From contig JAPPJZ010000060.1 in NCBI GenBank assembly GCA_028874365.1, positions 1-42,260 of the forward strand: DNA of 42,260 nucleotides. Direction: 5' to 3'. Origin of the DNA: Chloroflexota bacterium. GTDB taxonomy: Bacteria > Chloroflexota > Dehalococcoidia > Bin125. Below, piece by piece: positions 33,330-42,211 of the stretch (position 1 is its first letter; the number at the start of each line of letters is the position of its first letter). Position numbers and translations under genes: made by a program. Under the pieces are notes generated by a model. The model was not told where the DNA came from, ran no database searches, and saw only the letters and a program-made list of their open reading frames with translations.

Positions 33330-34355
33330 CTACTGGAAATGAGGCATGACGTCGTTGGTGAAGCGGAGGAAGGAATCGTGGGAGAAGGGTGAGGCGATCA
33401 GGTAGTCGAGGTCGATGGTCTCGCGCAGTTCCTCGAGCTGGTCGATCACCTTCGAGGCGCTGCCGTGGATCACGACCTGGTTGGCATAGCGATCGATGCG
33501 CTCGTCGTCGGACATTTGGGTGGTGCGGCTTGAGTTGCCGCTGACCTTTTCGTTGGCGTAGGAGCCGATCGTCCACTGCGCGCCGTTGATGGCGATCTGT
33601 TCGGCTTCGGCGTCGGTCTCGGCGACGGCGATCAGCCGGGCCATGGGAATGGAACGGCCCTCGGTCTCGTGGCCGTGCTGGCCGAGCGCCTTGAAGTAGT
33701 TGCGGCGCTTGTCGCCGAGTTCTCCGTGGGTGGCGTGCGGGTCCATGAGGATCGAGTAGCCCTGCCTGGCCGCCCAGTCGATGGCGTCGGGCCCGCCGGC
33801 GGCGACCCAGAAGGGCGGCGTGGGCTGCTGATAGGGCTTGGGCAGAACTTCGATCTCGTCGAAGTCGTAGTAGTCACCGTGCCAGGTGATGCGTTCCTGG
33901 CGCCAGGCCTCGAGCACGACCTGGACCGACTCGCGGAAGCGGGGGTAAGACTCCTCGAAGTCGACGCCGAAGGCGCGGAACTCGGTGCGGTCGAAGCCGC
34001 GGCCGGCGCCCCAGTTGACCCGTCCGCCAGAGAGGATGTCGAGCAGGGCGACTTCCTCGGCAATACGCAGGGGGTGATAGAAGGATGCGAGTGTGACGGC
34101 GGTGCCGATGCGCAGGCTCGTGGTGCGCCCGGCGACGTGCATGCCCATCAGGTGGACGGAGGGGCAGACGGAGTAGGTGGAGAAGTGGTGTTCGGCCAGC
34201 CAGACGCAGTCGTAGCCGGTCTCGTCCATGATGTCGATGCGGTTGAGGGCGCGCTCGTAGACGGTGGGCAGCGGCACGCGACGGCCAGGCCAACTGAAGA
34301 ACTGCAGCACGCCGAACTTCATCTGGCCGTTGTCTACATCGGGGGTGGTGGTCAT
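33330..34355 (-). CDS. luciferase-like (LLM class) flavin-dependent oxidoreductase
   Basis: A 341-aa TIM-barrel flavin or F420 oxidoreductase of the bacterial luciferase family. It probably hydroxylates or desulfonates a small molecule with reduced FMN, or is F420-dependent. WLAEHHFSTYSVCPS, RIGTAVTLASFYHPLRIAEEVALLD (in pieces), GGRVNWGAGRGF and PPFWVAAGGPDAIDWAARQGY are the family blocks. The AEHHF and GAGRG motifs resemble the luciferase alpha-like branch. The start at 34355 has no ribosome-binding site but TAACCT lies 6 nt upstream. It heads the operon with hydratase, DUF2277 and acyl-CoA dehydrogenase. SAR202 genomes are noted for many such paralogs. Confidence 0.9.
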   Translation of the reverse strand: MTTTPDVDNGQMKFGVLQFFSWPGRRVPLPTVYERALNRIDIMDETGYDCVWLAEHHFSTYSVCPSVHLMGMHVAGRTTSLRIGTAVTLASFYHPLRIAEEVALLDILSGGRVNWGAGRGFDRTEFRAFGVDFEESYPRFRESVQVVLEAWRQERITWHGDYYDFDEIEVLPKPYQQPTPPFWVAAGGPDAIDWAARQGYSILMDPHATHGELGDKRRNYFKALGQHGHETEGRSIPMARLIAVAETDAEAEQIAINGAQWTIGSYANEKVSGNSSRTTQMSDDERIDRYANQVVIHGSASKVIDQLEELRETIDLDYLIASPFSHDSFLRFTNDVMPHFQ

Positions 34356-34356
34356 G

Positions 34357-34388
34357 GGGCTAGGTTAGCCGCACTCCGGGTGCTAACC
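34357..34388 (-). promoter_or_regulatory. leaderless-type promoter and inverted repeat before the luciferase-like gene
   Basis: On the minus strand TAACCT (34362-34367) is 6 nt before the ATG, inside GGCTAACCTAGCCC, a 14-mer also found at 10377-10390. A perfect 7-bp inverted repeat (GGTTAGC at 34363-34369, GCTAACC at 34382-34388) overlaps the box and includes the stop codon of the upstream ureohydrolase gene. It could be an operator or a terminator of that gene. Confidence 0.4.
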
Positions 34389-35396
34389 GTCGCCCTTACG
34401 CCGCACGGCGACTCCGGAGAGTGTCTCCAGGACGACTCGATTGGCGAGCAACGCGGTGACGTCCGAGGTGTCGTATGGAGGCGAGACCTCGACCACGTCG
34501 ACACCGAGCAGGTTGGACTCCATGCCGATGCGGCGGACGGCGTCGAGGAGTTGGCGCGAGGTGAGTCCGCCCGACTCGGGGGTGCCGGTGCCGGGGGCCA
34601 TGCCGGGGTCGACTACGTCGACATCGACGGAGAGGAAGACGCCGTCGCAGTCGTCGGCGGCGACCTCGATTGCCTCGTCGAGGCAATCGTCGAGACCGCG
34701 CTGGACGACCTCGGTCATTTCGAACCAACGCATGCGCTGGTCGGCCATCCATTCCAGGATGGGCGGATCGGGCCAGTATCCGCGTAGGCCGATCTGGAGG
34801 AACCGGTCGCCGCGGACGGCGCCACTGAGGATGAGCCGTCGCATCGGTGTTCCGTGGCCCCAGAGTCCGCCGTCGGAATCGCCGGTGTCGGCGTGGGCGT
34901 CGAAGTGGATCAGGGCGATGCGTCCGAATCCGTGGTGCTTGGCTACACCCTGAGCGGTGGCGTAGGTGATGGTGTGGTCACCGCCAAGCACGACGGGGAT
35001 CGCGCCTGCCGCCGACACTTGGCGGCAGGCGTCCATCAGCCGCTGCAGACTGGGTTCGCTGTCGAGTTGCTGCATGTTGACATCGCCCGCGTCGACGACG
35101 CCCAGTTCGCCGAGGGGATCCACCCCGAGTCCCAGATGGGGGCGATAGCCGGAGTGGGGAATGTAGTCGGCGGAGCGGATTGCCTGGGGTCCGAAGCGTG
35201 CGCCGGGCCGGTAGCTGGTGCCGGCGTCGAAGGGCGCGCCGAGAATGACCGCACCTGCGTCCTGGATCGTTTCGGGTCGGCGCAGGTTGGCTCGGGGCAC
35301 GCCGAGGAAGGTGAATGACGGACCGTAGCGATTGGCCGGGCGCGCCCTGAGGTGGGCTTCCTCGTATGAGCCAGGCGGGTTCGAATGCTCAGCCAT
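34383..35396 (-). CDS. agmatinase/arginase-family ureohydrolase
   Basis: A 337-aa binuclear manganese ureohydrolase that hydrolyses a guanidino compound, most likely agmatine to putrescine and urea. Metal ligands are H141 (GGDHTI), D166, H168 and D170 (FDAHAD), and D258 and D260 (SVDVDVVDP). GAPFDAGTSYRPGARFGP is the family N-terminal block. The chain is about 30 residues longer than E. coli SpeB at the N terminus (YEEAHLRARPANRYG). ATG 35396 has GAGGAG upstream. Guanidinobutyrase or a related substrate cannot be excluded. It diverges from the formate dehydrogenase genes. Confidence 0.92.
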   Translation of the reverse strand: MAEHSNPPGSYEEAHLRARPANRYGPSFTFLGVPRANLRRPETIQDAGAVILGAPFDAGTSYRPGARFGPQAIRSADYIPHSGYRPHLGLGVDPLGELGVVDAGDVNMQQLDSEPSLQRLMDACRQVSAAGAIPVVLGGDHTITYATAQGVAKHHGFGRIALIHFDAHADTGDSDGGLWGHGTPMRRLILSGAVRGDRFLQIGLRGYWPDPPILEWMADQRMRWFEMTEVVQRGLDDCLDEAIEVAADDCDGVFLSVDVDVVDPGMAPGTGTPESGGLTSRQLLDAVRRIGMESNLLGVDVVEVSPPYDTSDVTALLANRVVLETLSGVAVRRKGDG

Positions 35397-35495
35397 CGTC
35401 GCTCCTCACTCACGTGGGGGCTGTCGGAGTGGTATCTAGAATGGTATCCAGCACGTCTCCCGGGGCTATCGAGCGGGCGGAAGGGCAAACTCGAC

Positions 35496-37067
35496 GTGAC
35501 CACCGCGACGGCAACCGAGGCTCATCTGAGTGAGCTCCAGCGAGCGCTGGCGGCGTTGCCGCGGCAGCGAACGCAGGTCCTGCCGGCGCTTCACATCGTG
35601 GACGAGATTTATGGGCATCTCGAGCATGCCGCGCTCGAGGAGGTGGCTCGCTGGGTGCATATGCCGCGTGCCGAGTTGTTCGCCGTGGCGACCAGTTACA
35701 CCGAATTCCGCTGGAGTCCGTTGGCGTCGGATGCGGTTCGGGTGTGCCGTGGGATGACATGCCAGATCGCGGCGGGCGGGTCGGAGGTTGAGGGCGAGGA
35801 TCACGAGTGCATGTTCCTGTGCGCGGCTGCGCAGAGGGAGCCGATTGCGGTCGGCGGGTCGGATCGATTGGAGGCATCAATCGATGATGCGATCTTTGCT
35901 GCGGCGCGCGCGACGGTGCCGGGCGGGCTGACTCGCGTCAGCGCCAGACGCACGACTGAGCCGCCCGAGTGGCGCGGCTGGGCAGAGGCGGCGCGGCTAA
36001 GTCCGTCCGAGTGCCTGGGGTTGGTGGAAGCTGCGGGACTGCTGGGCCGCGGCGGCGCGTATTTTCCGGTACACCTGAAGTGGGGCGGGGCGGTGGATGC
36101 CGCGGCACGCAACGGTCAGCCGATTCTGGTCGCGAATGGGGAAGAGGGTGAGCCGGGAACGTTTAAGGATCGCTGGCTGATGGAGTCGGATCCGCAGCGG
36201 ATCCTGGAGGGCATTCGGATCGCCTGCTACACGCTGGGCGCGTCGCAGGCGTTCTGGTACATCAACGGGATGGCAGATCGCTCGGCGGCCGCCGCCGCAT
36301 CAGCGATCGCCGAGGCGCGATCGTCGGGTTTGCTGGGCGGGCTCGATGTCGAGATTCGCCGCGGCGCCGGTGGGTACGTGTGCGGGGAGGAGTCGGTGAT
36401 CCTGGAGTCGATCGAGGGTCATCGGGCCGTACCGCGGCTGAAGCCGCCGTATCCGACCGAGCGCGGGCTGTGGGGGCGTCCGACGGCGATCAACAGCGTT
36501 GAGACGCTGGCGAATGTGCCCGACATCTTCGAGTTTGGCGCCGACTGGTTCAGAGAGGTCGGAGCCGAAGGAATGCCGGGGACGAAGCTGGTCCAGTTGA
36601 GCGGGGCGTTTCGCAATCGCGGCGTGATCGAACTGCCGCTGGGAACCTCGGTTTCCGAGATTGTCGAGCTCGGCGAACCGACCGAGTCGCTGGCCGGGGT
36701 CACGATGGGTGGACCGTCGGGCGGCTTCCTTGCGCCTGAGAACTTTGACACGCCGATTGCACCCGGACAGATGGACGGCCATGGGGCGCTGCTGGGGGCG
36801 GGTGGAATCATTGCGATTCCGGAGTCGTTCGGGATTGAGCGGGCACTCCGGGTCTGGACCGAGTACAACGCCAACGAGTCATGCGGGAAGTGCACGCCGT
36901 GCCGCGAGGGATCGGGGCGGATGGCCGCCGCTCTCGCCGATGGGAACTGGGCGGACATCGAGGCGCTGATCCCGTTGATTGCCGCGGGGTCGCTGTGCGG
37001 GCTGGGTCAGATGGCGCCGAATCCGATTACTTCTGCGCGGCATCAGTTTGGCGGGAGCGTCCTATGA
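35496..37067 (+). CDS. formate dehydrogenase beta subunit, NuoE-NuoF fusion
   Basis: A 523-aa diaphorase subunit that would pass electrons from formate dehydrogenase to NAD. Residues about 1-135 are NuoE-like with a complete [2Fe-2S] site: C84, C89, C105, C109 (Cx4C, Cx3C). The rest is NuoF: GRGGAYFPVHLKWGG from 184 (FMN), NGEEGEPGTFKDRWLME (NADH/FMN), GAGGYVCGEESVILES, and a [4Fe-4S] site with C463, C466, C469 and C501. The GTG at 35496 is preceded by GGAAGGG; the open frame upstream overlaps the ureohydrolase start region. Its stop overlaps the alpha-subunit ATG (ATGA), so the two are translated together. The order fused NuoEF then alpha subunit is known in NAD-linked formate dehydrogenases. 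Confidence 0.92.
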   Translation: MTTATATEAHLSELQRALAALPRQRTQVLPALHIVDEIYGHLEHAALEEVARWVHMPRAELFAVATSYTEFRWSPLASDAVRVCRGMTCQIAAGGSEVEGEDHECMFLCAAAQREPIAVGGSDRLEASIDDAIFAAARATVPGGLTRVSARRTTEPPEWRGWAEAARLSPSECLGLVEAAGLLGRGGAYFPVHLKWGGAVDAAARNGQPILVANGEEGEPGTFKDRWLMESDPQRILEGIRIACYTLGASQAFWYINGMADRSAAAAASAIAEARSSGLLGGLDVEIRRGAGGYVCGEESVILESIEGHRAVPRLKPPYPTERGLWGRPTAINSVETLANVPDIFEFGADWFREVGAEGMPGTKLVQLSGAFRNRGVIELPLGTSVSEIVELGEPTESLAGVTMGGPSGGFLAPENFDTPIAPGQMDGHGALLGAGGIIAIPESFGIERALRVWTEYNANESCGKCTPCREGSGRMAAALADGNWADIEALIPLIAAGSLCGLGQMAPNPITSARHQFGGSVL

Positions 37068-39874
37068 CGACTGAGGCATCCGCTGCAATGATCAACGTCA
37101 GCATCGACGGCAGGACGTGCGAGGCTCCGCCGGGATCGAGCATTCTCGACGCGGTGTTGGAGGCGGGGATTGACCTGCCGCACCTGTGCAAGGACCTCGA
37201 CGGACCGGCGCTGGGGGCGTGCCGGACGTGTCTGGTCGAGATCGATGGTCAACGGGGGTTGCCTGCGGCCTGCCATACACCTGTGGTGGAGGGGCAGGTG
37301 ATCCTGACCGACTCCGAGAATGCCCGCGCTGCGCGGCGGGGCATCCTTGAGCTGACGTTGGCGATGACGGACAGCGCGGCGCACTCGACCGACTCGGATG
37401 GCGCTGCATCAACGGAGCTGCGGCATCATGCGTCGGCGCACGAGGCTGCGATCGATCGGTGGGTGGCTCGGGCGAACGAACACCAGGACGAGACGAACCA
37501 CTTCTACCGCTTCGACGCGACCGACTGCATTCTGTGTGGCCGGTGTGTATCGGCCTGCTCGGACCGGCAGCACATCGGCGCGATCGGGATTGCGGGAGCG
37601 GGGAAGGCGGCTCGGATCGCTTCGTTCGGCGATGAGCCGTTGGGTGAATCGACCTGTACGTCCTGTGGATCCTGCGTCGCAGCCTGTCCGACCGAGGCGC
37701 TGATGCCCAAGCGCGAGGCGTCGGGGGTGAAGACGGTTTCCACGGTCTGCCCGTATTGCGGGGTTGGATGCGGAATCAAGGTCACGGCTGAGGACGGCAT
37801 TCTGACGCATGTCGATGACGATCCCGACAACCTGTCGTCCAAGGGGCTGCTGTGCGTCAAGGGGCGGTTCGGGACGGCGTTCGTCAACCATGCTGATCGT
37901 CTCACGACACCGCTGATTCGAGGGCCCGAGGGCTTGCGGCCGGCATCGTGGGATCAAGCGCTCGATCTCGTCGCCGAGAAGTTCGCTGAACATCAAGGTG
38001 CATTCGGCGCTTTCTCGTCGGCCAAGGCGACAAACGAAGACAACTACATCCTGCAGAAGTTCGTGCGCGCCGTGATGGGCACGAACAACATCGACCATTG
38101 CACGCGGCTGTGTCACTCGCCGTCGGTTGAGGCGATGCTGGCGCAGCTCGGCTCTGGTGCGACCTCGAACAGCTACAGCGACTACGAAGCCGCCGACTGC
38201 CTGTTCGTGGTTGGGGCCGATCCGTCGTCGAACCATCCGGTGGCGGCGTCGCGGATGCGGACGGCGGTCGATCGGGGGGCGGCGCTGATCGTGCTCAATC
38301 CGAAACGGATCGAGCTTTGCGATCACACCGACCTCTGGCTCAGGCAGTATCCGGGTACCGACGTGGCGGTGCTGAACGGGATGGCGAGGGTGATCCTGGA
38401 CGACGGGCTGGCGGACCAGCCGTTCATTGCGGAGCGGACCGAGGGTTACGACCGTTGGCTGGCGGAGCTGGACGAGTACACGCCGGCAGCGGTCGAAGCG
38501 ATGTCGGGCGTGCCGGCCGACCTGCTGATTCGCGCCGCGAGGACGTACGCACAGCCGAAACCGACGGACGACGATCCCGGCGGTTCCTGCCTGATCTGGG
38601 GCATGGGGGTGACGCAGCACACGAACGGCACCGCGAATGCGACGGCGCTGCTCAACCTTGCCCTCCTGACCGGACAGATGGGACGTGTGGGGAACGGCGT
38701 CTCTCCGCTGCGTGGTCAGAACAATGTGCAGGGCGCGGGAGACGCCGGTTGCATCCCCGATGCGCTGCCGGGGTATCAGCGCTACACGCCGGACGTGTTG
38801 GACAAGTTCAACAGCGTCTGGGAGTCCGATTTGCCGTCGGCGGAAGGTCTGCGCGCGACCGACATGGTAGAGAGCATGCTCTCGGATGACGGCGTGCGCT
38901 GCATGTACATCGTCGGCGAGAACCCGCTGCTCACGGAGCCGAACCTTGCCCACGCGCATGAGGCGATCGCGAACCTGGACTTCCTGGTCGTGCAGGACAT
39001 CTTCATGCACGAGACGGCGGAACTGGCCGACGTCGTGCTGCCGGCCGCATCGTTCGCCGAGAAGGAAGGCACGTTCACCAACTCCGAACGACGTGTGCAG
39101 CGCGTGCGTCAGGTGATTGCGCCGGTTGGGCAGTCGCGCGCCGACTGGGAGATTGTGCAGGATGTGGCTCGGCGCACGGCTCAACGGCTGGGTATGTCGT
39201 CGTACGGCTTCGAGCACGGTTCGGCGGCGTCCGTCTTCGACGAACTCGCCTCACTGACCCCGATCATGGCCGGACTGTCACATGTCCGGCTCGACCAGGA
39301 GGGCGGCATCCAGTGGCCGTGCCCGAGCGAGGATCATCCCGGGACGGCGCGTCTGTACGACGAGTCGTTCCCTCGCGGGTTGGGCAAGTTCATTCCCGTG
39401 CGGCAGCTTCCGCCGTCCGAAGAGGCGCCGGACGATCGCTACCCGCTGATTCTCAACACCGGACGCGTCCTCTACCACTGGCACGGCGGGACAATGACGC
39501 GGCGCGTCGACGGTCTGGTTGACTCGTTTCCGGAGTTGCGCGTCGCAATCCACCCGAACGACGCCGCCAGGCTGGAAATCGTGAACGACGAAGTGGTATG
39601 GGTCGCTTCTCGTCGGGGACGACTGGAGGGAGTCAGCTTCGTCACGGACGATGTCGCCGAGGGTTCCGTCTTCGTGCCGTTCGTGCGACTGGCCGACTCG
39701 GCCGCCAACTGGTTGACCAACAACGTCTATGACGAGGTCGCGCGAATCCCCGAGTACAAGGTCTGCGCGGTGGCGGTGGAGCGGGCGGCGGAGCCGTCGG
39801 AGTGGCGCCATAGTGGACCGGGCGGAGGCGGCGGCAAGCGTGGTCGGCGGGGCAAGCGTCGTCAGTACTGGTAG
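37064..39874 (+). CDS. formate dehydrogenase alpha subunit (Mo/W-bis-MGD)
   Basis: A 936-aa NAD-linked formate dehydrogenase catalytic subunit. The N-terminal plant-type [2Fe-2S] domain has C42, C53, C56 and C70. Two [4Fe-4S] ferredoxin sites follow (C155, C158, C161, C165 and C198, C201, C204, C208). The molybdopterin domain starts with a further [4Fe-4S] site (C229, C232, C236, C264), and C350-H351 (RLCHSP) is the Mo/W ligand and adjacent His, so cysteine rather than selenocysteine. The His-Cys [4Fe-4S] motif expected near residue 100-125 is missing: only His residues remain there. The C-terminal molybdopterin domain ends in a Gly/Arg/Lys-rich tail (GGGGGKRGRRGKRRQYW). No FdhD or cofactor gene is in the window. 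Confidence 0.92.
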   Translation: MTTEASAAMINVSIDGRTCEAPPGSSILDAVLEAGIDLPHLCKDLDGPALGACRTCLVEIDGQRGLPAACHTPVVEGQVILTDSENARAARRGILELTLAMTDSAAHSTDSDGAASTELRHHASAHEAAIDRWVARANEHQDETNHFYRFDATDCILCGRCVSACSDRQHIGAIGIAGAGKAARIASFGDEPLGESTCTSCGSCVAACPTEALMPKREASGVKTVSTVCPYCGVGCGIKVTAEDGILTHVDDDPDNLSSKGLLCVKGRFGTAFVNHADRLTTPLIRGPEGLRPASWDQALDLVAEKFAEHQGAFGAFSSAKATNEDNYILQKFVRAVMGTNNIDHCTRLCHSPSVEAMLAQLGSGATSNSYSDYEAADCLFVVGADPSSNHPVAASRMRTAVDRGAALIVLNPKRIELCDHTDLWLRQYPGTDVAVLNGMARVILDDGLADQPFIAERTEGYDRWLAELDEYTPAAVEAMSGVPADLLIRAARTYAQPKPTDDDPGGSCLIWGMGVTQHTNGTANATALLNLALLTGQMGRVGNGVSPLRGQNNVQGAGDAGCIPDALPGYQRYTPDVLDKFNSVWESDLPSAEGLRATDMVESMLSDDGVRCMYIVGENPLLTEPNLAHAHEAIANLDFLVVQDIFMHETAELADVVLPAASFAEKEGTFTNSERRVQRVRQVIAPVGQSRADWEIVQDVARRTAQRLGMSSYGFEHGSAASVFDELASLTPIMAGLSHVRLDQEGGIQWPCPSEDHPGTARLYDESFPRGLGKFIPVRQLPPSEEAPDDRYPLILNTGRVLYHWHGGTMTRRVDGLVDSFPELRVAIHPNDAARLEIVNDEVVWVASRRGRLEGVSFVTDDVAEGSVFVPFVRLADSAANWLTNNVYDEVARIPEYKVCAVAVERAAEPSEWRHSGPGGGGGKRGRRGKRRQYW

Positions 39875-39886
39875 GCGGGTCGGCAG

Positions 39887-40822
39887 CTACGCGTCGGGAG
39901 CGGCGACCGCGCTGAGCAGCGCCACGACGATGAGACGTTCCTCGTAGCTGTGGGTTTCCTCGTCGAAGTCGCCTGAGCAGGTGATCAGCGTGACCACCGA
40001 CTCCCGCGTCTGGCTCAGGTATCTGATCGCTTCCTTGGAGTCGGGACGAATCGTCGCCTTGTCGACGATGTCGTACACGTAGTAGCGGTTCTGCGCCTCG
40101 TCGAACATGATCAGCTGGTCGCCGACGCTCGTTTCGTCGAGCTTCCAGCAGACGCCAACGTCGATGTTGCCGTCGCGGTCCTGGTAGTCACGGTGACCAC
40201 CCAGCAAGGCATTGCCCAATTCGCCGGGCAGGGCGGAGCGATTGAACCATCCGACCACAAACGGATTGTCGGGCGAGCCCATCGCGCCGTCGGCGGTGAG
40301 GCCGACCTGGACCACGGCTGCGCGGATACCGGCGGAGGGCAGGATGAGCTCCCATTGAGTATCGAACCGTGGTCCGCTCGACGGTACGACTCCGTTGTCG
40401 AGCGGCAGGATGCTGCCTTCGGAACCGTCTGAGCCGTAGAGCAGGTCCGAATCGTCAAAGCGATCGCGAAGGACTTCCGAGAGCGGGCGAAGTGCGACGG
40501 TGCGTCGATCCGTCTCGACCGCCGGGGCGTCGGCAGCGGATTGTTCGGATTGCTGGTTGGCGAGTCCGTTGTAGGGCACGTAACGAACCGATTGCTCAGC
40601 GTCGCCGGCCGCGCTGACCGAGCGCTCGGGCCACTGAGCATCACCAGGGTGTTTGGACCCTCCACCGCTGATTCCGACGATGGCGACGAGCACCAGGACG
40701 AACAGCGCGAGGAATGCGCCGACCATGGCGACGAAGAGCCTGGGTTGCTGCTCGCGAAGGTTCGAGACGTACCACTGCAGGTCGAGGCACCAGCCACGCA
40801 ATGCCTGCAACTGTCGCCGCAT
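39887..40822 (-). CDS. class E/F-like sortase
   Basis: A 311-aa membrane-anchored cysteine transpeptidase that attaches proteins to the cell wall or links pilins. A cytoplasmic N terminus of about 29 residues precedes a signal anchor (30-52), then a disordered linker to about residue 150. The catalytic domain carries H210 (LLGGHRDY), C282 (TLITCSG) and R296 (EERLIV), in the right order. GSPDNPFVVGWFNRSALPG precedes the His. GAGG lies before ATG 40822, 18 bases after the stop of the second sortase gene, so both are one transcript. No LPxTG-type substrate is in the window. Class cannot be set by eye. Confidence 0.88.
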   Translation of the reverse strand: MRRQLQALRGWCLDLQWYVSNLREQQPRLFVAMVGAFLALFVLVLVAIVGISGGGSKHPGDAQWPERSVSAAGDAEQSVRYVPYNGLANQQSEQSAADAPAVETDRRTVALRPLSEVLRDRFDDSDLLYGSDGSEGSILPLDNGVVPSSGPRFDTQWELILPSAGIRAAVVQVGLTADGAMGSPDNPFVVGWFNRSALPGELGNALLGGHRDYQDRDGNIDVGVCWKLDETSVGDQLIMFDEAQNRYYVYDIVDKATIRPDSKEAIRYLSQTRESVVTLITCSGDFDEETHSYEERLIVVALLSAVAAPDA

Positions 40823-40840
40823 GCGCCAGACCTCGAGATC

Positions 40841-41887
40841 CTACGCGTCGACTGACGCGACGGCTGCGAGTTCCGCAACGACGACGAGCCGATGCGAGTA
40901 CTGGTGGGTATCGGCGTTGAACGACCCTGTGCAGGTGATCAGGGTGATCACCGGCTGATCGGTGTTCCACAGATAGCGGGCGGAGTCCTGGTCCCTCGGA
41001 TCGACGGTGGCGGTCTCGGTGACCGTGTAGACGTAGTAGATTCCCTGCTCGTTGTCGCGGACCAGGACGTGATCACCCGGCTGAGTGCTGACCAACTCCC
41101 AACAGACACCGGTGCCGATGTTGCCCGAGAGGTCCTCGAAATCGCGGTGTCCGGCGAGCAGAGTATTGCCCGATTCACCGGGAGCAGCGCTCGAGTCGAG
41201 CCAGCCAATCACGTATGGATTGTCGGGCGCGCCCATTGCGCCGGAGGGCGTTCGGCCGACCCGGACGATGGCGCTCTTGAGCGAGGCGGAGGGGACGATC
41301 AGCTCCCACCGAGTCTGGTCTTCGGGCCTGCTTGAAACGACGACGCCGTTGTCGATCGGCAGGATGCCGCCCTCCAACCCGTCGGTGCCGTGCTTGAGGG
41401 ATTGCTCGTCGAGATCGTCCTCGATCACCGAACTCAACGGGACGACCGGCCTTCCGGCAACCTCTGTCGGCGGCCGTGGTTTCGAGTCCTGCTGATCGGA
41501 CTCGCTGATGTCCGACACCGCGGACGACTGAGCATCCGACTGTTCGGATTGCGCCGGTTCTGTCTGGGTCGACTCGGACTGGGGCTGCTCTCGGGAGCCT
41601 GGATCCTCGGCGGCGCTCGGGTCGTCCTGAGCTTGTTGTGACTGGTCGCCTGTCTTGACTTCGATCTCGACGACGTTGGCCTGACGCGTCGCGGTGGCCT
41701 GCTGCTGTTCTTCTGTGGTCGGCTGGGCGTCGAGCTCGGCGGCTTGCTGCTGGTGGGGTGCCTGGTCGCCGTTGCCGACGACGAGGAAGAGGATGAGCAG
41801 CGTGACCACAAATGCCACGGGTGCGATCACCGAGGCCGCGATGACCGCCGGCCGTTCGACCCACAGCTTCTTGAGTCGGTCAAGCAT
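40841..41887 (-). CDS. class E/F-like sortase with long Gln/Ser-rich linker
   Basis: A 348-aa sortase paralog of its neighbour. A signal anchor at about 14-38 is followed by a roughly 120-residue linker of Gln, Ser, Glu, Asp and Ala with hardly any hydrophobic residues, a spacer that would hold the catalytic domain away from the membrane. Catalytic residues are H247 (LLAGHRDF), C319 (TLITCTG) and R333 (YSHRLVV), with the same spacing as in the other copy. ATG 41887 has AAGGGA upstream; the frame opens at a TTG 14 codons earlier without a site. The 248 bases between this start and the tRNA-Ala gene hold no credible gene. Confidence 0.88.
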   Translation of the reverse strand: MLDRLKKLWVERPAVIAASVIAPVAFVVTLLILFLVVGNGDQAPHQQQAAELDAQPTTEEQQQATATRQANVVEIEVKTGDQSQQAQDDPSAAEDPGSREQPQSESTQTEPAQSEQSDAQSSAVSDISESDQQDSKPRPPTEVAGRPVVPLSSVIEDDLDEQSLKHGTDGLEGGILPIDNGVVVSSRPEDQTRWELIVPSASLKSAIVRVGRTPSGAMGAPDNPYVIGWLDSSAAPGESGNTLLAGHRDFEDLSGNIGTGVCWELVSTQPGDHVLVRDNEQGIYYVYTVTETATVDPRDQDSARYLWNTDQPVITLITCTGSFNADTHQYSHRLVVVAELAAVASVDA

Positions 41888-42135
41888 GGCGGTCAATCCC
41901 TTGCGCCCCCGCGACGCCAGTTGCGTCAATGTACGAAGTGATTGCGTGGGGCGACAAACGCGATGCGCAATCTCAGTTAGCTCAGCGTAAAGCGCTGGGT
42001 ACGCGGCTGGGTGGGCGTTGCCGGATCAACAGCGGAAATCAACATGGGGACTGGCCGCAGTCGGCCTGGCGAGCCCGGAGTGGCGCGGGGGCTGTGCCGG
42101 GCGTAGGCTGGTGATCCGCGCCGAGGGGCGTACGT

Positions 42136-42211
42136 GGGGCTGTAGCTCAGTTGGGAGAGCGTTTGACTGGCAGTCAAAAGGCCGGGGGTTCGAGTCCCCC
42201 CAGCTCCACCA
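42136..42211 (+). tRNA. tRNA-Ala (anticodon GGC)
   Basis: A 76-nt gene with acceptor stem GGGGCTG/CAGCTCC (including the G-U third pair common in tRNA-Ala), D-arm TAGCTCAGTTGGGAGAGC, anticodon stem TTTGA/TCAAA with loop CTGGCAG (anticodon GGC) and T-arm CGGGGGTTCGAGTCCCCC. The discriminator is A and the 3' CCA is encoded. Confidence 0.97.

Noticed and set aside
32188-33576. 462-aa minus-strand frame overlapping hydratase and DUF2277
   Set aside because: Only its end, from 32433, is a real protein (DUF2277); the rest is an off-frame reading of the hydratase gene.
38087-38125. Selenocysteine in formate dehydrogenase
   Set aside because: The active-site codon in RLCHSP is TGT (Cys350), so no UGA recoding is needed.
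37409-39217. 602-aa open frame on the minus strand
   Set aside because: Antisense to the formate dehydrogenase alpha subunit, dominated by Arg, His and Pro, with no motif.
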